A stretch of 64,000 bases of DNA from Arcanobacterium buesumense (GTDB lineage Bacteria > Actinomycetota > Actinomycetes > Actinomycetales > Actinomycetaceae). Positions 56,145-64,000 of this stretch are shown here, piece after piece. The position numbers and the translations under genes are program-made. Under the pieces are notes generated by a model that was given only the letters and a program-made list of their open reading frames with translations, did no database searches and was not told where the DNA came from. Within the stretch, counting starts at the first letter, position 1; the number at the start of each line of letters is the position of its first letter. Where the stretch lies: the NCBI RefSeq assembly GCF_012563545.1, contig NZ_CP050804.1, positions 1,426,001 through 1,490,000 of the forward strand, written 5' to 3'.

Positions 56145-57764
56145 GTGACGCACAGTCTGTACTTCACCGCAGCCGAAGGAAATGTTGGAACTCAAGCAAT
56201 TGTTCGTACGCTCGTTGCTGAGCTACAAAAAACATACTCGTCAGTAGGCGTATTCCGTGCTTTTACTAACGGCCCGGTCGAACAAGACATTCAGTTCCAA
56301 GAAGCCTTGAGCCTTCTTGGCCGCGAGGATGACCTTCAGCTAGCCTGGGGCGCTACCCGCCAAGCATACGTGGATGACGAAGAAGCCGCAATGACCGACG
56401 TCGTCAAGCGCTACACCGATTACGCTCAACAGTTCGATGCGGTTCTTATTCTTGGTTTGCTCGACGGCGATCCGCTCAACCCGGGCGTTTTGGCTCGGAT
56501 CGGCCGCGCTGCTGCCAACCTCGCTACCACCATTATGTTTGCCGTTTCGGGCGCGCTGCGTTCGGCTGATCAGCTTGCCACAATCGTCTCGCTGTCTGCC
56601 AACGAATTCACCCACGAGCACGCCCCGATTTCCGGTGTGGTTGTCTCGAATGCGGACGCTTCCGTCGTAGCTGAAGCTGGTATCGACAACGCGATCGTTT
56701 TTGCCGACGGCGAAGCAATCGAACTAACCGATGCTGGACGCAGCGTTTTAACCTCAGCAATGGAGCAAGGTTCCGACGTCGTCACCCCACTTTCTTTCCA
56801 GTCTTGGCTCATTTCGCGTGCCCGCGCCGACCGCAAGCGGATCGTCCTACCTGAAGCTACCGATCCACGCATTTTGCAGGCAGCTGACGAACTTTTGGCT
56901 CGCGAAGTTGCTGACATTATTTTGATTGGCGACGCCGATCAGATCCACGCCCACGCTGCCGAACTCGGCGTTGACGTATCCAAGGCACGCATTGTTTCAG
57001 TTGACGATCCAGAACTGAACGAAAAGTATGCTCAAGAATTTGCTCGCCTGCGCGCCAAGAAGGGCGTGACGATCGAGCAGGCTCGCGAGAAGGTTAAGGA
57101 CCTGTCCTACTTCGGCACCATGATGGTTCACATGAACGACGCCGATGGCATGGTTTCCGGCGCGATCCACACCACCGCCCACACTATCGTTCCGTCCTTC
57201 CAAATCATTAAGACTAAGCCAGGTGCGGCGCTCGTTTCGTCCTGCTTCCTGATGCTCATGGAAGACCGCGTCTATGTTTACGGCGATTGCGCAGTCAACA
57301 CCAACCCGTCTCCACAAGAGCTCGCCGGCATCGCGGTCTCGTCTGCGGAAACCGCGCGCGCCTTCGGCGTTGATCCGCGCGTTGCTATGCTCTCCTACTC
57401 CACCGGAACCTCCGGCAAGGGACCAGACGTGGACGCCGTCGTTGAGGCAACCGCTATTGCCCGCGAGATGGCTCCTGAGCTTGCACTCGAGGGCCCCATC
57501 CAGTATGACGCTGCAGTTGATGCGCACGTAGCCCAAACAAAGCTGCCGGATTCGCCAGTGGCCGGTAAGGCAAACGTGTTCGTCTTCCCATCCCTCAACG
57601 CCGGCAATATCGGTTACAAGGCCGTTCAGCGTTCAGCTGGCGCAGTGGCAGTGGGCCCAGTTTTGCAAGGTCTGAACAAACCAGTCAACGATTTGTCCCG
57701 CGGTGCACTTGTTGAAGACATCGTCAACACTGTTGCTATCACCGCAATCCAAGCTCAGAACTGA
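56145..57764 (+). CDS. pta: Phosphate acetyltransferase, short form
   Basis: Pta makes acetyl phosphate from acetyl-CoA. From GTG 56145 (AAAGGA six bases upstream) the protein has 539 residues. It comprises an N-terminal P-loop-like domain (residues about 3-200) whose expected GxGKT is AEGNVGTQ without the lysine, then the catalytic PTA domain (RIVLPEATDPRILQAADELL, SYSTGTSGKGPDVD, FPSLNAGNIGYKAV). The intervening DRTGG domain of long Pta proteins seems to be missing, since long forms have about 690 residues. ackA follows 57 bases later. Confidence 0.94.
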   Translation: MTHSLYFTAAEGNVGTQAIVRTLVAELQKTYSSVGVFRAFTNGPVEQDIQFQEALSLLGREDDLQLAWGATRQAYVDDEEAAMTDVVKRYTDYAQQFDAVLILGLLDGDPLNPGVLARIGRAAANLATTIMFAVSGALRSADQLATIVSLSANEFTHEHAPISGVVVSNADASVVAEAGIDNAIVFADGEAIELTDAGRSVLTSAMEQGSDVVTPLSFQSWLISRARADRKRIVLPEATDPRILQAADELLAREVADIILIGDADQIHAHAAELGVDVSKARIVSVDDPELNEKYAQEFARLRAKKGVTIEQAREKVKDLSYFGTMMVHMNDADGMVSGAIHTTAHTIVPSFQIIKTKPGAALVSSCFLMLMEDRVYVYGDCAVNTNPSPQELAGIAVSSAETARAFGVDPRVAMLSYSTGTSGKGPDVDAVVEATAIAREMAPELALEGPIQYDAAVDAHVAQTKLPDSPVAGKANVFVFPSLNAGNIGYKAVQRSAGAVAVGPVLQGLNKPVNDLSRGALVEDIVNTVAITAIQAQN

Positions 57765-57821
57765 CGCGCACACCGCCGTCGGCATTCGTCAAACTCCGTC
57801 ATAGAAAGTAAGAAACGAACA

Positions 57822-58994
57822 ATGACAGTACTCGTTATTAACTCCGGTTCCTCGTCCATTAAGTATCAGCTCGTGAACCCAGAAACCGGCGAATCGATCG
57901 CTTCTGGCCTCGTTGAGCGTATCGGTGAACCAGAAGGTCACATCGAACACAACTACAACGGCACCACCACCGATATCAACGAGCCAGTGCCCGACCACGG
58001 CGTGGGCTTGCGTGAAGTTATCCGACTATTCAATGAAGTCGGCCCGAACCTCGACGAGGCCGGAATCAAGGCAGTTGGCCACCGCGTTGTCCAGGGCGGA
58101 AAGCACTTCGATAAAGCCGCCATTATTGATGACCGTGTTGAAGGCTTGATCGAAGAGCTCATCCCACTCGGACCGCTCCACAACCCCGCCCATTTGAAGG
58201 GTATTAAGGTTGCCCGCGAACTGTTCGACGTGCCAAACGTTGCCGTTTTCGACACCGCTTTCTTCCAGCACCTGCCAGCTGAAGCTGCCACCTACGCCAT
58301 CGACCGCGAGGTAGCTGAAAAGTATCAGGTTCGCCGCTATGGCGCACACGGCACCTCCCACCAGTTCATCTCCCGCAAGGTCAGTGATATGCTCGGCCGC
58401 GACGATCTCAAGCAGATCGTGATGCACTTGGGTAACGGCGCTTCGGTCTCGGCTGTAGTCAACGGTAAGGCCGTCGATACTTCAATGGGCCTTACTCCAC
58501 TCGAAGGCCTAGTCATGGGAACCCGCACCGGCGATATTGATCCAGCTGCTGTTTTCCACTTGGCACGCCAGGCTGATATGAGCATCGACGAGCTTGATAC
58601 CTTGTTCAACAAGCAGTCCGGCTTGAAGGGCCTAACCGGTTCGAATGATATGCGTTCGGTCTGGGAAATGGCACACGAAGGCAATGAACATGCTATTGAA
58701 GCCCTTGCGGTTTACACGCATCGTCTGCTGAAGTACGTCGGCTCTTACACGGCAGTGATGGGTGGCCTTGACGCACTCACCTTCACCGCTGGCGTTGGGG
58801 AGAACTCGTGGGAGACCCGTAAGATGCTCCTTGATCGCCTTGCTCCATTTGGTGTTAAGTATGATGCGGAAAAGAATATGATGCGGTCAAAGGAACCACG
58901 CATTATTTCCACGCCTGATTCAGCAGTGAAGGTTTTGGTTGTCCCAACCAACGAAGAACTCTCCATCGCCCAGCAAGCAATGGAAGTGATCTGA
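57822..58994 (+). CDS. ackA: Acetate kinase
   Basis: AckA converts acetyl phosphate and ADP to acetate and ATP. The 390-residue protein has VLVINSGSSSIKYQLV at the start, VFDTAFFQHLPAEAATYAID, RRYGAHGTSHQF, LGNGASVSAV and a late FTAGVGENSWETR. The operon with pta is the standard acetate overflow pathway. Confidence 0.97.
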   Translation: MTVLVINSGSSSIKYQLVNPETGESIASGLVERIGEPEGHIEHNYNGTTTDINEPVPDHGVGLREVIRLFNEVGPNLDEAGIKAVGHRVVQGGKHFDKAAIIDDRVEGLIEELIPLGPLHNPAHLKGIKVARELFDVPNVAVFDTAFFQHLPAEAATYAIDREVAEKYQVRRYGAHGTSHQFISRKVSDMLGRDDLKQIVMHLGNGASVSAVVNGKAVDTSMGLTPLEGLVMGTRTGDIDPAAVFHLARQADMSIDELDTLFNKQSGLKGLTGSNDMRSVWEMAHEGNEHAIEALAVYTHRLLKYVGSYTAVMGGLDALTFTAGVGENSWETRKMLLDRLAPFGVKYDAEKNMMRSKEPRIISTPDSAVKVLVVPTNEELSIAQQAMEVI

Positions 58995-58996
58995 AG

Positions 58997-59452
58997 ATGG
59001 CGGTAGATCTCGTCACTGACGTTACCCCGGAGCTGGAAGCAGCTTTCAGCCGGCTCATCGGACAGCTTTCTCGATCAGCTACACCGATGAACGGTGAACA
59101 GATTGAAGGCTTTTTAGCACAGGACTGCGTTGACTTGCTGGTTTTCCGGGACGACGACGGCGGTTCGGCTGGTTCGGCTGGCGAAGCACCAATCCTTGGC
59201 ATGCTTACGTTGGTTACCTTTGAGATTCCGACTGGATGGCGCGCCTGGATTGAGGACGTGGTTGTTGATGAGGTAGCCCGTGGTAAGGGCGTTGGCGCCT
59301 CATTGGTTGTAGCTGCTGTTGATTTGGCCAAGAAACGTGGCGCAAAGACAGTTGATCTGACTTCTCGCCCATCGCGCGAAGCAGCTAACCGACTCTACCA
59401 GCGTGCTGGTTTTGAACTACGCGAAACCAATGTGTACCGGATAAACAACTAA
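58997..59452 (+). CDS. GNAT-family N-acetyltransferase
   Basis: The 151-residue acetyltransferase has the acetyl-CoA loop VVDEVARGKGVGASLV (R/QxxGxG/A) and a C-terminal EAANRLYQRAGFELRETNVY. It starts three bases after the ackA stop and so uses the same mRNA. The substrate is unknown; position suggests a link with acetyl-CoA/acetyl-phosphate metabolism but does not prove it. Confidence 0.9.
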   Translation: MAVDLVTDVTPELEAAFSRLIGQLSRSATPMNGEQIEGFLAQDCVDLLVFRDDDGGSAGSAGEAPILGMLTLVTFEIPTGWRAWIEDVVVDEVARGKGVGASLVVAAVDLAKKRGAKTVDLTSRPSREAANRLYQRAGFELRETNVYRINN

Positions 59453-59470
59453 ATTCGCGCTTTCTACCTT

Positions 59471-59514
59471 CTAGCTGGGGTTTTGATGCATATATGCATC
59501 AAAACCCCAGCTAG
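59471..59514 (+). terminator. Terminator of pta-ackA-GNAT operon
   Basis: A perfect 44-base palindrome (22-base arms, no unpaired loop in sequence) lies 19 bases after the GNAT stop and is followed by TTTCAT. Confidence 0.85.
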
Positions 59515-59665
59515 TTTCATATCTCATGAAGCACATCACTGATAATTCTTACAAAAACTAGTTTCTCAGCACCTCTTTTCGCTATTCTTATCCTTGACAG
59601 ATGAAGCATTCGAGGCGCTGCAAAAATTTGCATCATCTCGCACTAGATTCATACATAGGAAAGCA

Positions 59666-61888
59666 ATGACTATTAAACGTACACACCGAGTGTCGGTTTT
59701 TCTCACAGCCACAGCACTTGTATTAATGGGGTTTGGAAGTGGTTTATTCACACCACTTTTCGCCCATGCAGACACTGAGCAAAATACTGGCATTACAGTT
59801 AATTTTGACTTTACTACACTTGAAGGCAAAACTAACTTTGCCGATCATGTTTGGGTCTACCAATGGTCAAACCCTTCTGGTACACCTAATACCGCGCACA
59901 AAATTGACCCTGCGCAAAAATCAGTAACATTCGAACCGCTAAACAACGAACCAACTGCTCACTTTATTGTTTTTATCGGTGACTATGACAATACTGGAAT
60001 CAAGGTCTGGGATCTCTGGAATGAACGCGGCTCCCAAGCACAAACCGCTGACATTACGGCCAAACCTGGACAAAGTTACCTAGTAAAGTATGATCAGCTC
60101 CGCAAAAGCACTACTCCACAACCGGCAAAAATGTCTGAGCTATACACTCCGCTTTTCACGGGAGGCGAAATAGAACGTGGTAAAACGCTCACGCTAGATA
60201 GTCCAAGATTCACCGACATTTACAATGCTCCGGCTACACCAAGCACGAAAAAATACGCTGTTCAAGGTAATGAAAAGCTACAAGCAACTATCAACGACGC
60301 AGGCGTACTACTCGTAACACCTAAATACGATGCCCCACTCGGAAAATCCAAACTTCAAGTAACTGTGACATATACAGATGGCAGTACTGATACTATGCCT
60401 GTCAACATTGATGTTAAAGAAGCACCGATAATGGATCTTACCTACACCCCACAATCCATTACAGTTCACCAGGGCGAAACTGCAACACTTAATCCTAAGC
60501 TCGTTGGAGACAACGCCCTTGTTCCTGCCGGAACAGTGTATGCATTTAAGACTCTCCCACATGCTTCTTTGAGCATCAATCCAAACACCGGCGTTATCAC
60601 TGTTGCTCCTGAAAATGATGCCCAGACTGGAACTTATGAACTTCATGTTAATGCAACCAACCAAGGGGTACTCATTGCTCAAGGTGATGCTACTGTCACG
60701 ATTGTTGCTAAGGAAACTCCGAACTCGCCATCGACTGCGTGGGACTTCTCCTACGAGGATCTCACTGTTACCCAAAAAGAAGCTCAGAACGTTAATGTTG
60801 CCGCTACCCTTTTCGGTAAAGATAGCTCGCTACCTCACAGCATCACGTTCGACAAAGGCAACGATATGCACGAGTGGGTCACAGTAGACTCACAAACTGG
60901 CACTGTAACAGCTAAACCGGATGAATTCGTAGCCGCACAAACCTACACATTCCACGTAACCGTCAACCACCTCGACGGCACAACCACCTCAGTCCCAGTC
61001 ACAATCACAGTCACCAAGGCACCAGATATTGATCTTGACACGACTGCGTGGGACTTCTCCTACGAGGATCTCACTGTTACCCAAAAAGAAGCTCAGAGCG
61101 TTAATGTTGCCGCTACCCTTTTCGGTAAAGATAGCTCGCTACCTCACAGCATCACGTTCGACAAAGGCAACGATATGCACGAGTGGGTCACAGTAGACTC
61201 ACAAACTGGCACTGTAACAGCTAAACCGGATGAATTCGTAGCCGCACAAACCTACACATTCCACGTAACCGTCAACCACCTCGACGGCACAACCACCTCA
61301 GTCCCAGTTACAATCACAGTCACCAAGGCAGAGAACAGTCCTGAGCTTGATTCTCATCTATGGAAGCTGTCGTATGCAGACGTGGAAGTCCAGCAGCTCA
61401 AGTCTTCTACGACTGCCTTAACTTCTACCCTTTTCGACAAAGAACGCGCACTACCGCATGGTGTCACCTTTGCTGAAGGTGAGAACATGCCAAGCTGGAT
61501 CACGGTAGACGCAAAGACTGGTAGCGTCACCGCAAAACCTTCTGAGTTTGTTGAGCTCAAAGATTACGTTACCTATGTTGTTGTTACCCACCTCGATGGA
61601 AAGACTGAAAACGTCGATATCAAGATCACGGTAACTCAGGCCGATCCTGAAACAACTTACCCGTTAACACCACTCAAGCCAGGAAAACATACAATTCCTG
61701 CACTTGAGCTCACGCCAGCACAGCCACAAGCTGAAAAGCCACAAGCTGAAAAGCCACAAGCTCCCAAGCCAGTCGAAACACCATCGACTGGCCTAGCAAA
61801 AACTGGTCTCGACCTTGCAGCTTTCACCGGACTAGCACTCATCTCGATGCTTGCCGGAGCAGCAATGGCACGCCGTCGTAACGCCTAA
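59666..61888 (+). CDS. LAXTG-anchored surface protein with Rib-like and repeated domains
   Basis: The 740-residue cell-wall protein starts at ATG 59666 (AGGAAAG upstream). A signal peptide with RTHRVSVFLTATALVLMGF is followed by cleavage after AHA. An N-terminal domain of about 150 residues leads to Rib-like beta domains (VTYTDGSTDTMPVNIDVKEA). Two almost identical ~97-residue repeats (TAWDFSYEDLTVTQKEAQ...) and a third diverged copy (LWKLSYADVEVQQ...) follow. Then comes a PQAEK-repeat proline linker. The sorting signal is LAKTGLDLAAFTGLALISML plus ARRRNA, an LAXTG type for a class E sortase. A role in adhesion or coat formation is inferred. Confidence 0.92.
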   Translation: MTIKRTHRVSVFLTATALVLMGFGSGLFTPLFAHADTEQNTGITVNFDFTTLEGKTNFADHVWVYQWSNPSGTPNTAHKIDPAQKSVTFEPLNNEPTAHFIVFIGDYDNTGIKVWDLWNERGSQAQTADITAKPGQSYLVKYDQLRKSTTPQPAKMSELYTPLFTGGEIERGKTLTLDSPRFTDIYNAPATPSTKKYAVQGNEKLQATINDAGVLLVTPKYDAPLGKSKLQVTVTYTDGSTDTMPVNIDVKEAPIMDLTYTPQSITVHQGETATLNPKLVGDNALVPAGTVYAFKTLPHASLSINPNTGVITVAPENDAQTGTYELHVNATNQGVLIAQGDATVTIVAKETPNSPSTAWDFSYEDLTVTQKEAQNVNVAATLFGKDSSLPHSITFDKGNDMHEWVTVDSQTGTVTAKPDEFVAAQTYTFHVTVNHLDGTTTSVPVTITVTKAPDIDLDTTAWDFSYEDLTVTQKEAQSVNVAATLFGKDSSLPHSITFDKGNDMHEWVTVDSQTGTVTAKPDEFVAAQTYTFHVTVNHLDGTTTSVPVTITVTKAENSPELDSHLWKLSYADVEVQQLKSSTTALTSTLFDKERALPHGVTFAEGENMPSWITVDAKTGSVTAKPSEFVELKDYVTYVVVTHLDGKTENVDIKITVTQADPETTYPLTPLKPGKHTIPALELTPAQPQAEKPQAEKPQAPKPVETPSTGLAKTGLDLAAFTGLALISMLAGAAMARRRNA
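60732..61330 (+). repeat. Two near-identical 290-base direct repeats in the surface-protein gene
   Basis: The units 60732-61021 and 61041-61330 are offset by 309 bases (103 codons) and differ at only two positions (cagaac/cagagc and cagtc/cagtt). Such identity supports recent duplication or gene conversion and makes repeat-number variation between strains likely. Confidence 0.92.
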
Positions 61889-61898
61889 AGCGCGGCAC

Positions 61899-61943
61899 AA
61901 ATAGCTGTGGGGCGATGTGTATAACATCGCCCCACAGCTATTT
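61899..61943 (+). terminator. Terminator of the surface-protein gene
   Basis: A perfect 20-bp stem (61899-61918 with 61924-61943) has a five-base loop and ends in a T-run. Confidence 0.93.
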
Positions 61944-62025
61944 TATACTGAGGCTTAAAATCACCAAGACTTCTGCATACTCAGTAACTAGCCCTTGTTC
62001 TTATTTTGTCTGTCCTACGAATAAT

Positions 62026-62066
62026 GTTTTGCTGGGGTAACCACAAACGGATTACCCTAGCAAAAC
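62026..62066 (-). terminator. Terminator of fumC
   Basis: A 15-bp stem with one mismatch (62026-62040 with 62052-62066) has an 11-base loop and lies 21 bases after the fumC stop. The minus-strand 3' arm ends in GTAACCCC... then CAAAAC and an A/T-rich stretch. Confidence 0.8.
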
Positions 62067-62087
62067 TTCAAGAACTAACTCTAGGTT

Positions 62088-63476
62088 TTAGAAATCACCA
62101 ACCATAGTGGTGACATCGAGAGCCTTATTTAGAGTCTCTTCATCAATCTCACCACGCTCAACGAAGCCAAGGTCAATAACAGCTTCCTTGATGGTCATAT
62201 TGTTCTTCACAGAATGCTTAGCAATCTTTGCTGCGTTCTCGTAACCGATGTGGCGGTTCAATGGGGTCACAATCGACGGTGAAGACTCAGCAAGTTGCAA
62301 GCAACGCTCTTCGTTCGCAGTAATGCCATCAACAGTGCGCTTAGCCAAAGTCTGCGCAACATTACCCAAAATCTCAATGGACTCAAGCAAATTCTGAGCC
62401 ATAACTGGAAGCATCACGAGCAGATCTAAGTTGCCTTGAGCGCCGGCAAATGCGATAGCGGCATCGTTACCAATCACCTGAGCAGCAACCTGAACGGTAG
62501 CTTCTGGAACAACTGGGTTAACTTTCCCTGGCATAATTGACGAACCTGGCTGGAGGTCAGGCAGATGGATTTCACCAAGGCCGGTACGTGGGCCAGAGCT
62601 CATCCAGCGAAGATCGTTAGCGATCTTCACGAAAGAAACAGCAACAGTACGTAGTGCCCCAGAGGTTTCAACTAATGAATCCTGCGCAGCCTGTGCTTCG
62701 AAGTGGTTCGCTGCTTCAACGAACGGTTGACCAGTATGCTCAGCAATAAGCTCAATCACACGAGCAGAGAAGCCAGCTGGGGTGTTAATACCAGTACCCA
62801 CCGCAGTACCACCCAATGGCAATTCTGCTAACCGTGGCAACGTAGCCTTAACGCGATCGATCCCCAAACGTACTTGAGCAGCATATCCGGAGAACTCCTG
62901 GCCAAGAGTGATAGGAGTAGCATCCATCAAATGGGTACGGCCAGACTTGACAACCTTCTTAAACTCTACGGCCTTAGCTTCAAGCGAGGTAGCAAGAATA
63001 TCGAGCTTTGGCAGTAGGCGGTTATTAATCGCCGAAACAGCCGCAATGTGAATTGAAGATGGGAAGACGTCATTGGATGACTGAGAGCAGTTCACGTGAT
63101 CATTTGGGTGAACCTCAATGCCGGAAGCTTTTGTTGCAATCGTAGACAACACTTCGTTGGTATTCATATTCGATGAGGTGCCCGAACCGGTCTGGAACAC
63201 GTCAATTGGGTACTGATCATCATGCTTGCCGGCAATAACTTCATCAGCGGCAGCTACGATAGCGGTGGAACGCTGCTCATCAAGTGTCCCTAATTCAAGA
63301 TTTGCCAATGCGGCAGCGCGCTTAATTTCAGCTAATGCGTGAACGTGTGCCGGTGTGAGAGTCTTGCCCGAGATTGGGAAATTCTCTACAGCACGCTGAG
63401 TTTGTGCCCGGTACAGTGCATCAACTGGCACTCGCACTTCACCCATTGTGTCGTGTTCGATGCGGTATTCGGTCAT
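62088..63476 (-). CDS. fumC: Fumarate hydratase class II
   Basis: FumC hydrates fumarate to malate. From ATG 63476 (GGAGG five bases upstream) it has 462 residues. The signature [16 protein letters not shown] is present, with [17 protein letters not shown] and [16 protein letters not shown] upstream and [17 protein letters not shown] in between. It belongs to the lyase superfamily shared with aspartase, but the blocks are those of fumarase. The longer frame to 63563 is rejected because of the ribosome site. Confidence 0.95.
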   Translation of the reverse strand: MTEYRIEHDTMGEVRVPVDALYRAQTQRAVENFPISGKTLTPAHVHALAEIKRAAALANLELGTLDEQRSTAIVAAADEVIAGKHDDQYPIDVFQTGSGTSSNMNTNEVLSTIATKASGIEVHPNDHVNCSQSSNDVFPSSIHIAAVSAINNRLLPKLDILATSLEAKAVEFKKVVKSGRTHLMDATPITLGQEFSGYAAQVRLGIDRVKATLPRLAELPLGGTAVGTGINTPAGFSARVIELIAEHTGQPFVEAANHFEAQAAQDSLVETSGALRTVAVSFVKIANDLRWMSSGPRTGLGEIHLPDLQPGSSIMPGKVNPVVPEATVQVAAQVIGNDAAIAFAGAQGNLDLLVMLPVMAQNLLESIEILGNVAQTLAKRTVDGITANEERCLQLAESSPSIVTPLNRHIGYENAAKIAKHSVKNNMTIKEAVIDLGFVERGEIDEETLNKALDVTTMVGDF

Positions 63477-63575
63477 GTCAACCTCCTTGTTTAGCGCCCG
63501 TGTTGGCGCGACTATTTCAATTTTATTGTGGCAGACGTATCCACATGTAGGGCATACGTCCATTGTGAGTGCTTA

Positions 63576-64000
63576 TTATGCTCGGACGGTTACTTCAACG
63601 CGTTGGAATTCCTTAACATCAGAATATCCCGTCATGGCCATAGAGTGACGCAGTGCACCAATCATATTCGTTGTTCCATAGGCATCAGTTGCCGGGCCGA
63701 AGAGAAGCTTTTCGAGTGGTCCAGCAGTTCCAACATGCACCCGTTCCCCACGCGGTAGCCGAGCATGATAGGCTTCACCACCCCAATGGAATCCCTGTCC
63801 AGGAGCTTCGTCAGCACGTGCCAGCGCCGTACCAAGCATAACGCCGTCAGCCCCGCAGGCAATCGCTTTCACAAGATCACCAGAATGGGATACTTGACCG
63901 TCAGCAATAACATGAACATAGCGACCACCTGTCTCGTCCATATATTCGCGCCGGGCCGCTGCCACATCAGCAACTGTTGACGCCATGGGGACCGTAGCTC
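63576..64000 (-). CDS. GuaB3-family IMP dehydrogenase-related protein (partial, N-terminus outside window)
   Basis: The last 141 codons match the GuaB3 family, an actinobacterial IMP dehydrogenase relative lacking CBS domains. Landmarks are GGRYVHVIADGQVSHSGDLV, KAIACGADGVMLG and the end NMIGALRHSMAMTGYSDVKE then FQRVEVTV. The frame is open to the window edge. It is upstream of fumC with a 99-base gap and probably has its own transcript. Activity as a true IMP dehydrogenase is uncertain for the family. Confidence 0.92.
   Translation of the reverse strand, partial: ATVPMASTVADVAAARREYMDETGGRYVHVIADGQVSHSGDLVKAIACGADGVMLGTALARADEAPGQGFHWGGEAYHARLPRGERVHVGTAGPLEKLLFGPATDAYGTTNMIGALRHSMAMTGYSDVKEFQRVEVTVRA

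Noticed and set aside
59471-59514. Perfect palindrome as an integration or recombination site
   Set aside because: It lies 19 bases after an operon end and fits a terminator; no recombinase or second copy is near.

Overview
The window comes from a mid-GC actinobacterium, most likely the Arcanobacterium/Trueperella branch of Actinomycetaceae. This is inferred from family make-up, since no rRNA or marker search was possible. The supporting families are DUF3017 and DUF6350 membrane proteins, a kinase and a partner protein that both carry PspC domains, a GuaB3-type IMP dehydrogenase relative, a tandem-fused phosphofructokinase, and a surface protein ending in an LAKTG sorting signal. GTG and TTG starts, ATGA-type overlaps and at least one probable leaderless start also fit.

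Region 1 (1-40.7 kb) is mostly conserved chromosome. It opens with a BMP-family nucleoside ABC uptake system. Next comes a minus-strand operon glyA-folD-xth-(YihY/BrkB)-manC facing purU, which together handle one-carbon units, DNA repair and GDP-mannose supply. A PspC-linked two-component system follows. Central carbon genes (mdh, pgi, pfkA, sucCD) are interspersed with a secreted GH13 amylase lipoprotein, an OafA-like acyltransferase coupled to pcrA, three MFS transporters (one with a MerR gene), a GntR-controlled membrane protein and katA.

Region 2 (40.8-55.1 kb) is an accessory and decay zone, partly AT-rich. It holds an AbiEi-AbiEii type IV toxin-antitoxin pair translationally coupled to a DpnI-like methyl-directed endonuclease that carries an in-frame amber codon. 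Beyond lie remnants of two IS3-family elements in opposite orientations. Then come a broken nuclease-like gene beside an intact GIY-YIG-like gene, a diverged copy of the guaA 3' end, a broken DUF422 carotenoid gene and a TfoX-like gene. A 19-bp direct repeat links the guaA relic to the live guaA stop codon, so guaA has probably been an integration site. On the other side of guaA sit a RhuM-family gene, a small membrane protein and an XRE/ImmA-IrrE/PIN-like module with clustered operators.

Region 3 (55.1-64 kb) returns to core genes: an RluA-type pseudouridine synthase, the acetate pathway pta-ackA with a GNAT gene, an LAXTG-anchored repeat surface protein, fumC and a partial guaB3. mdh, fumC and sucCD supply parts of the TCA cycle, while pgi, pfkA and pta-ackA support glycolysis and acetate overflow. 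No CRISPR array, tRNA or rRNA was seen.
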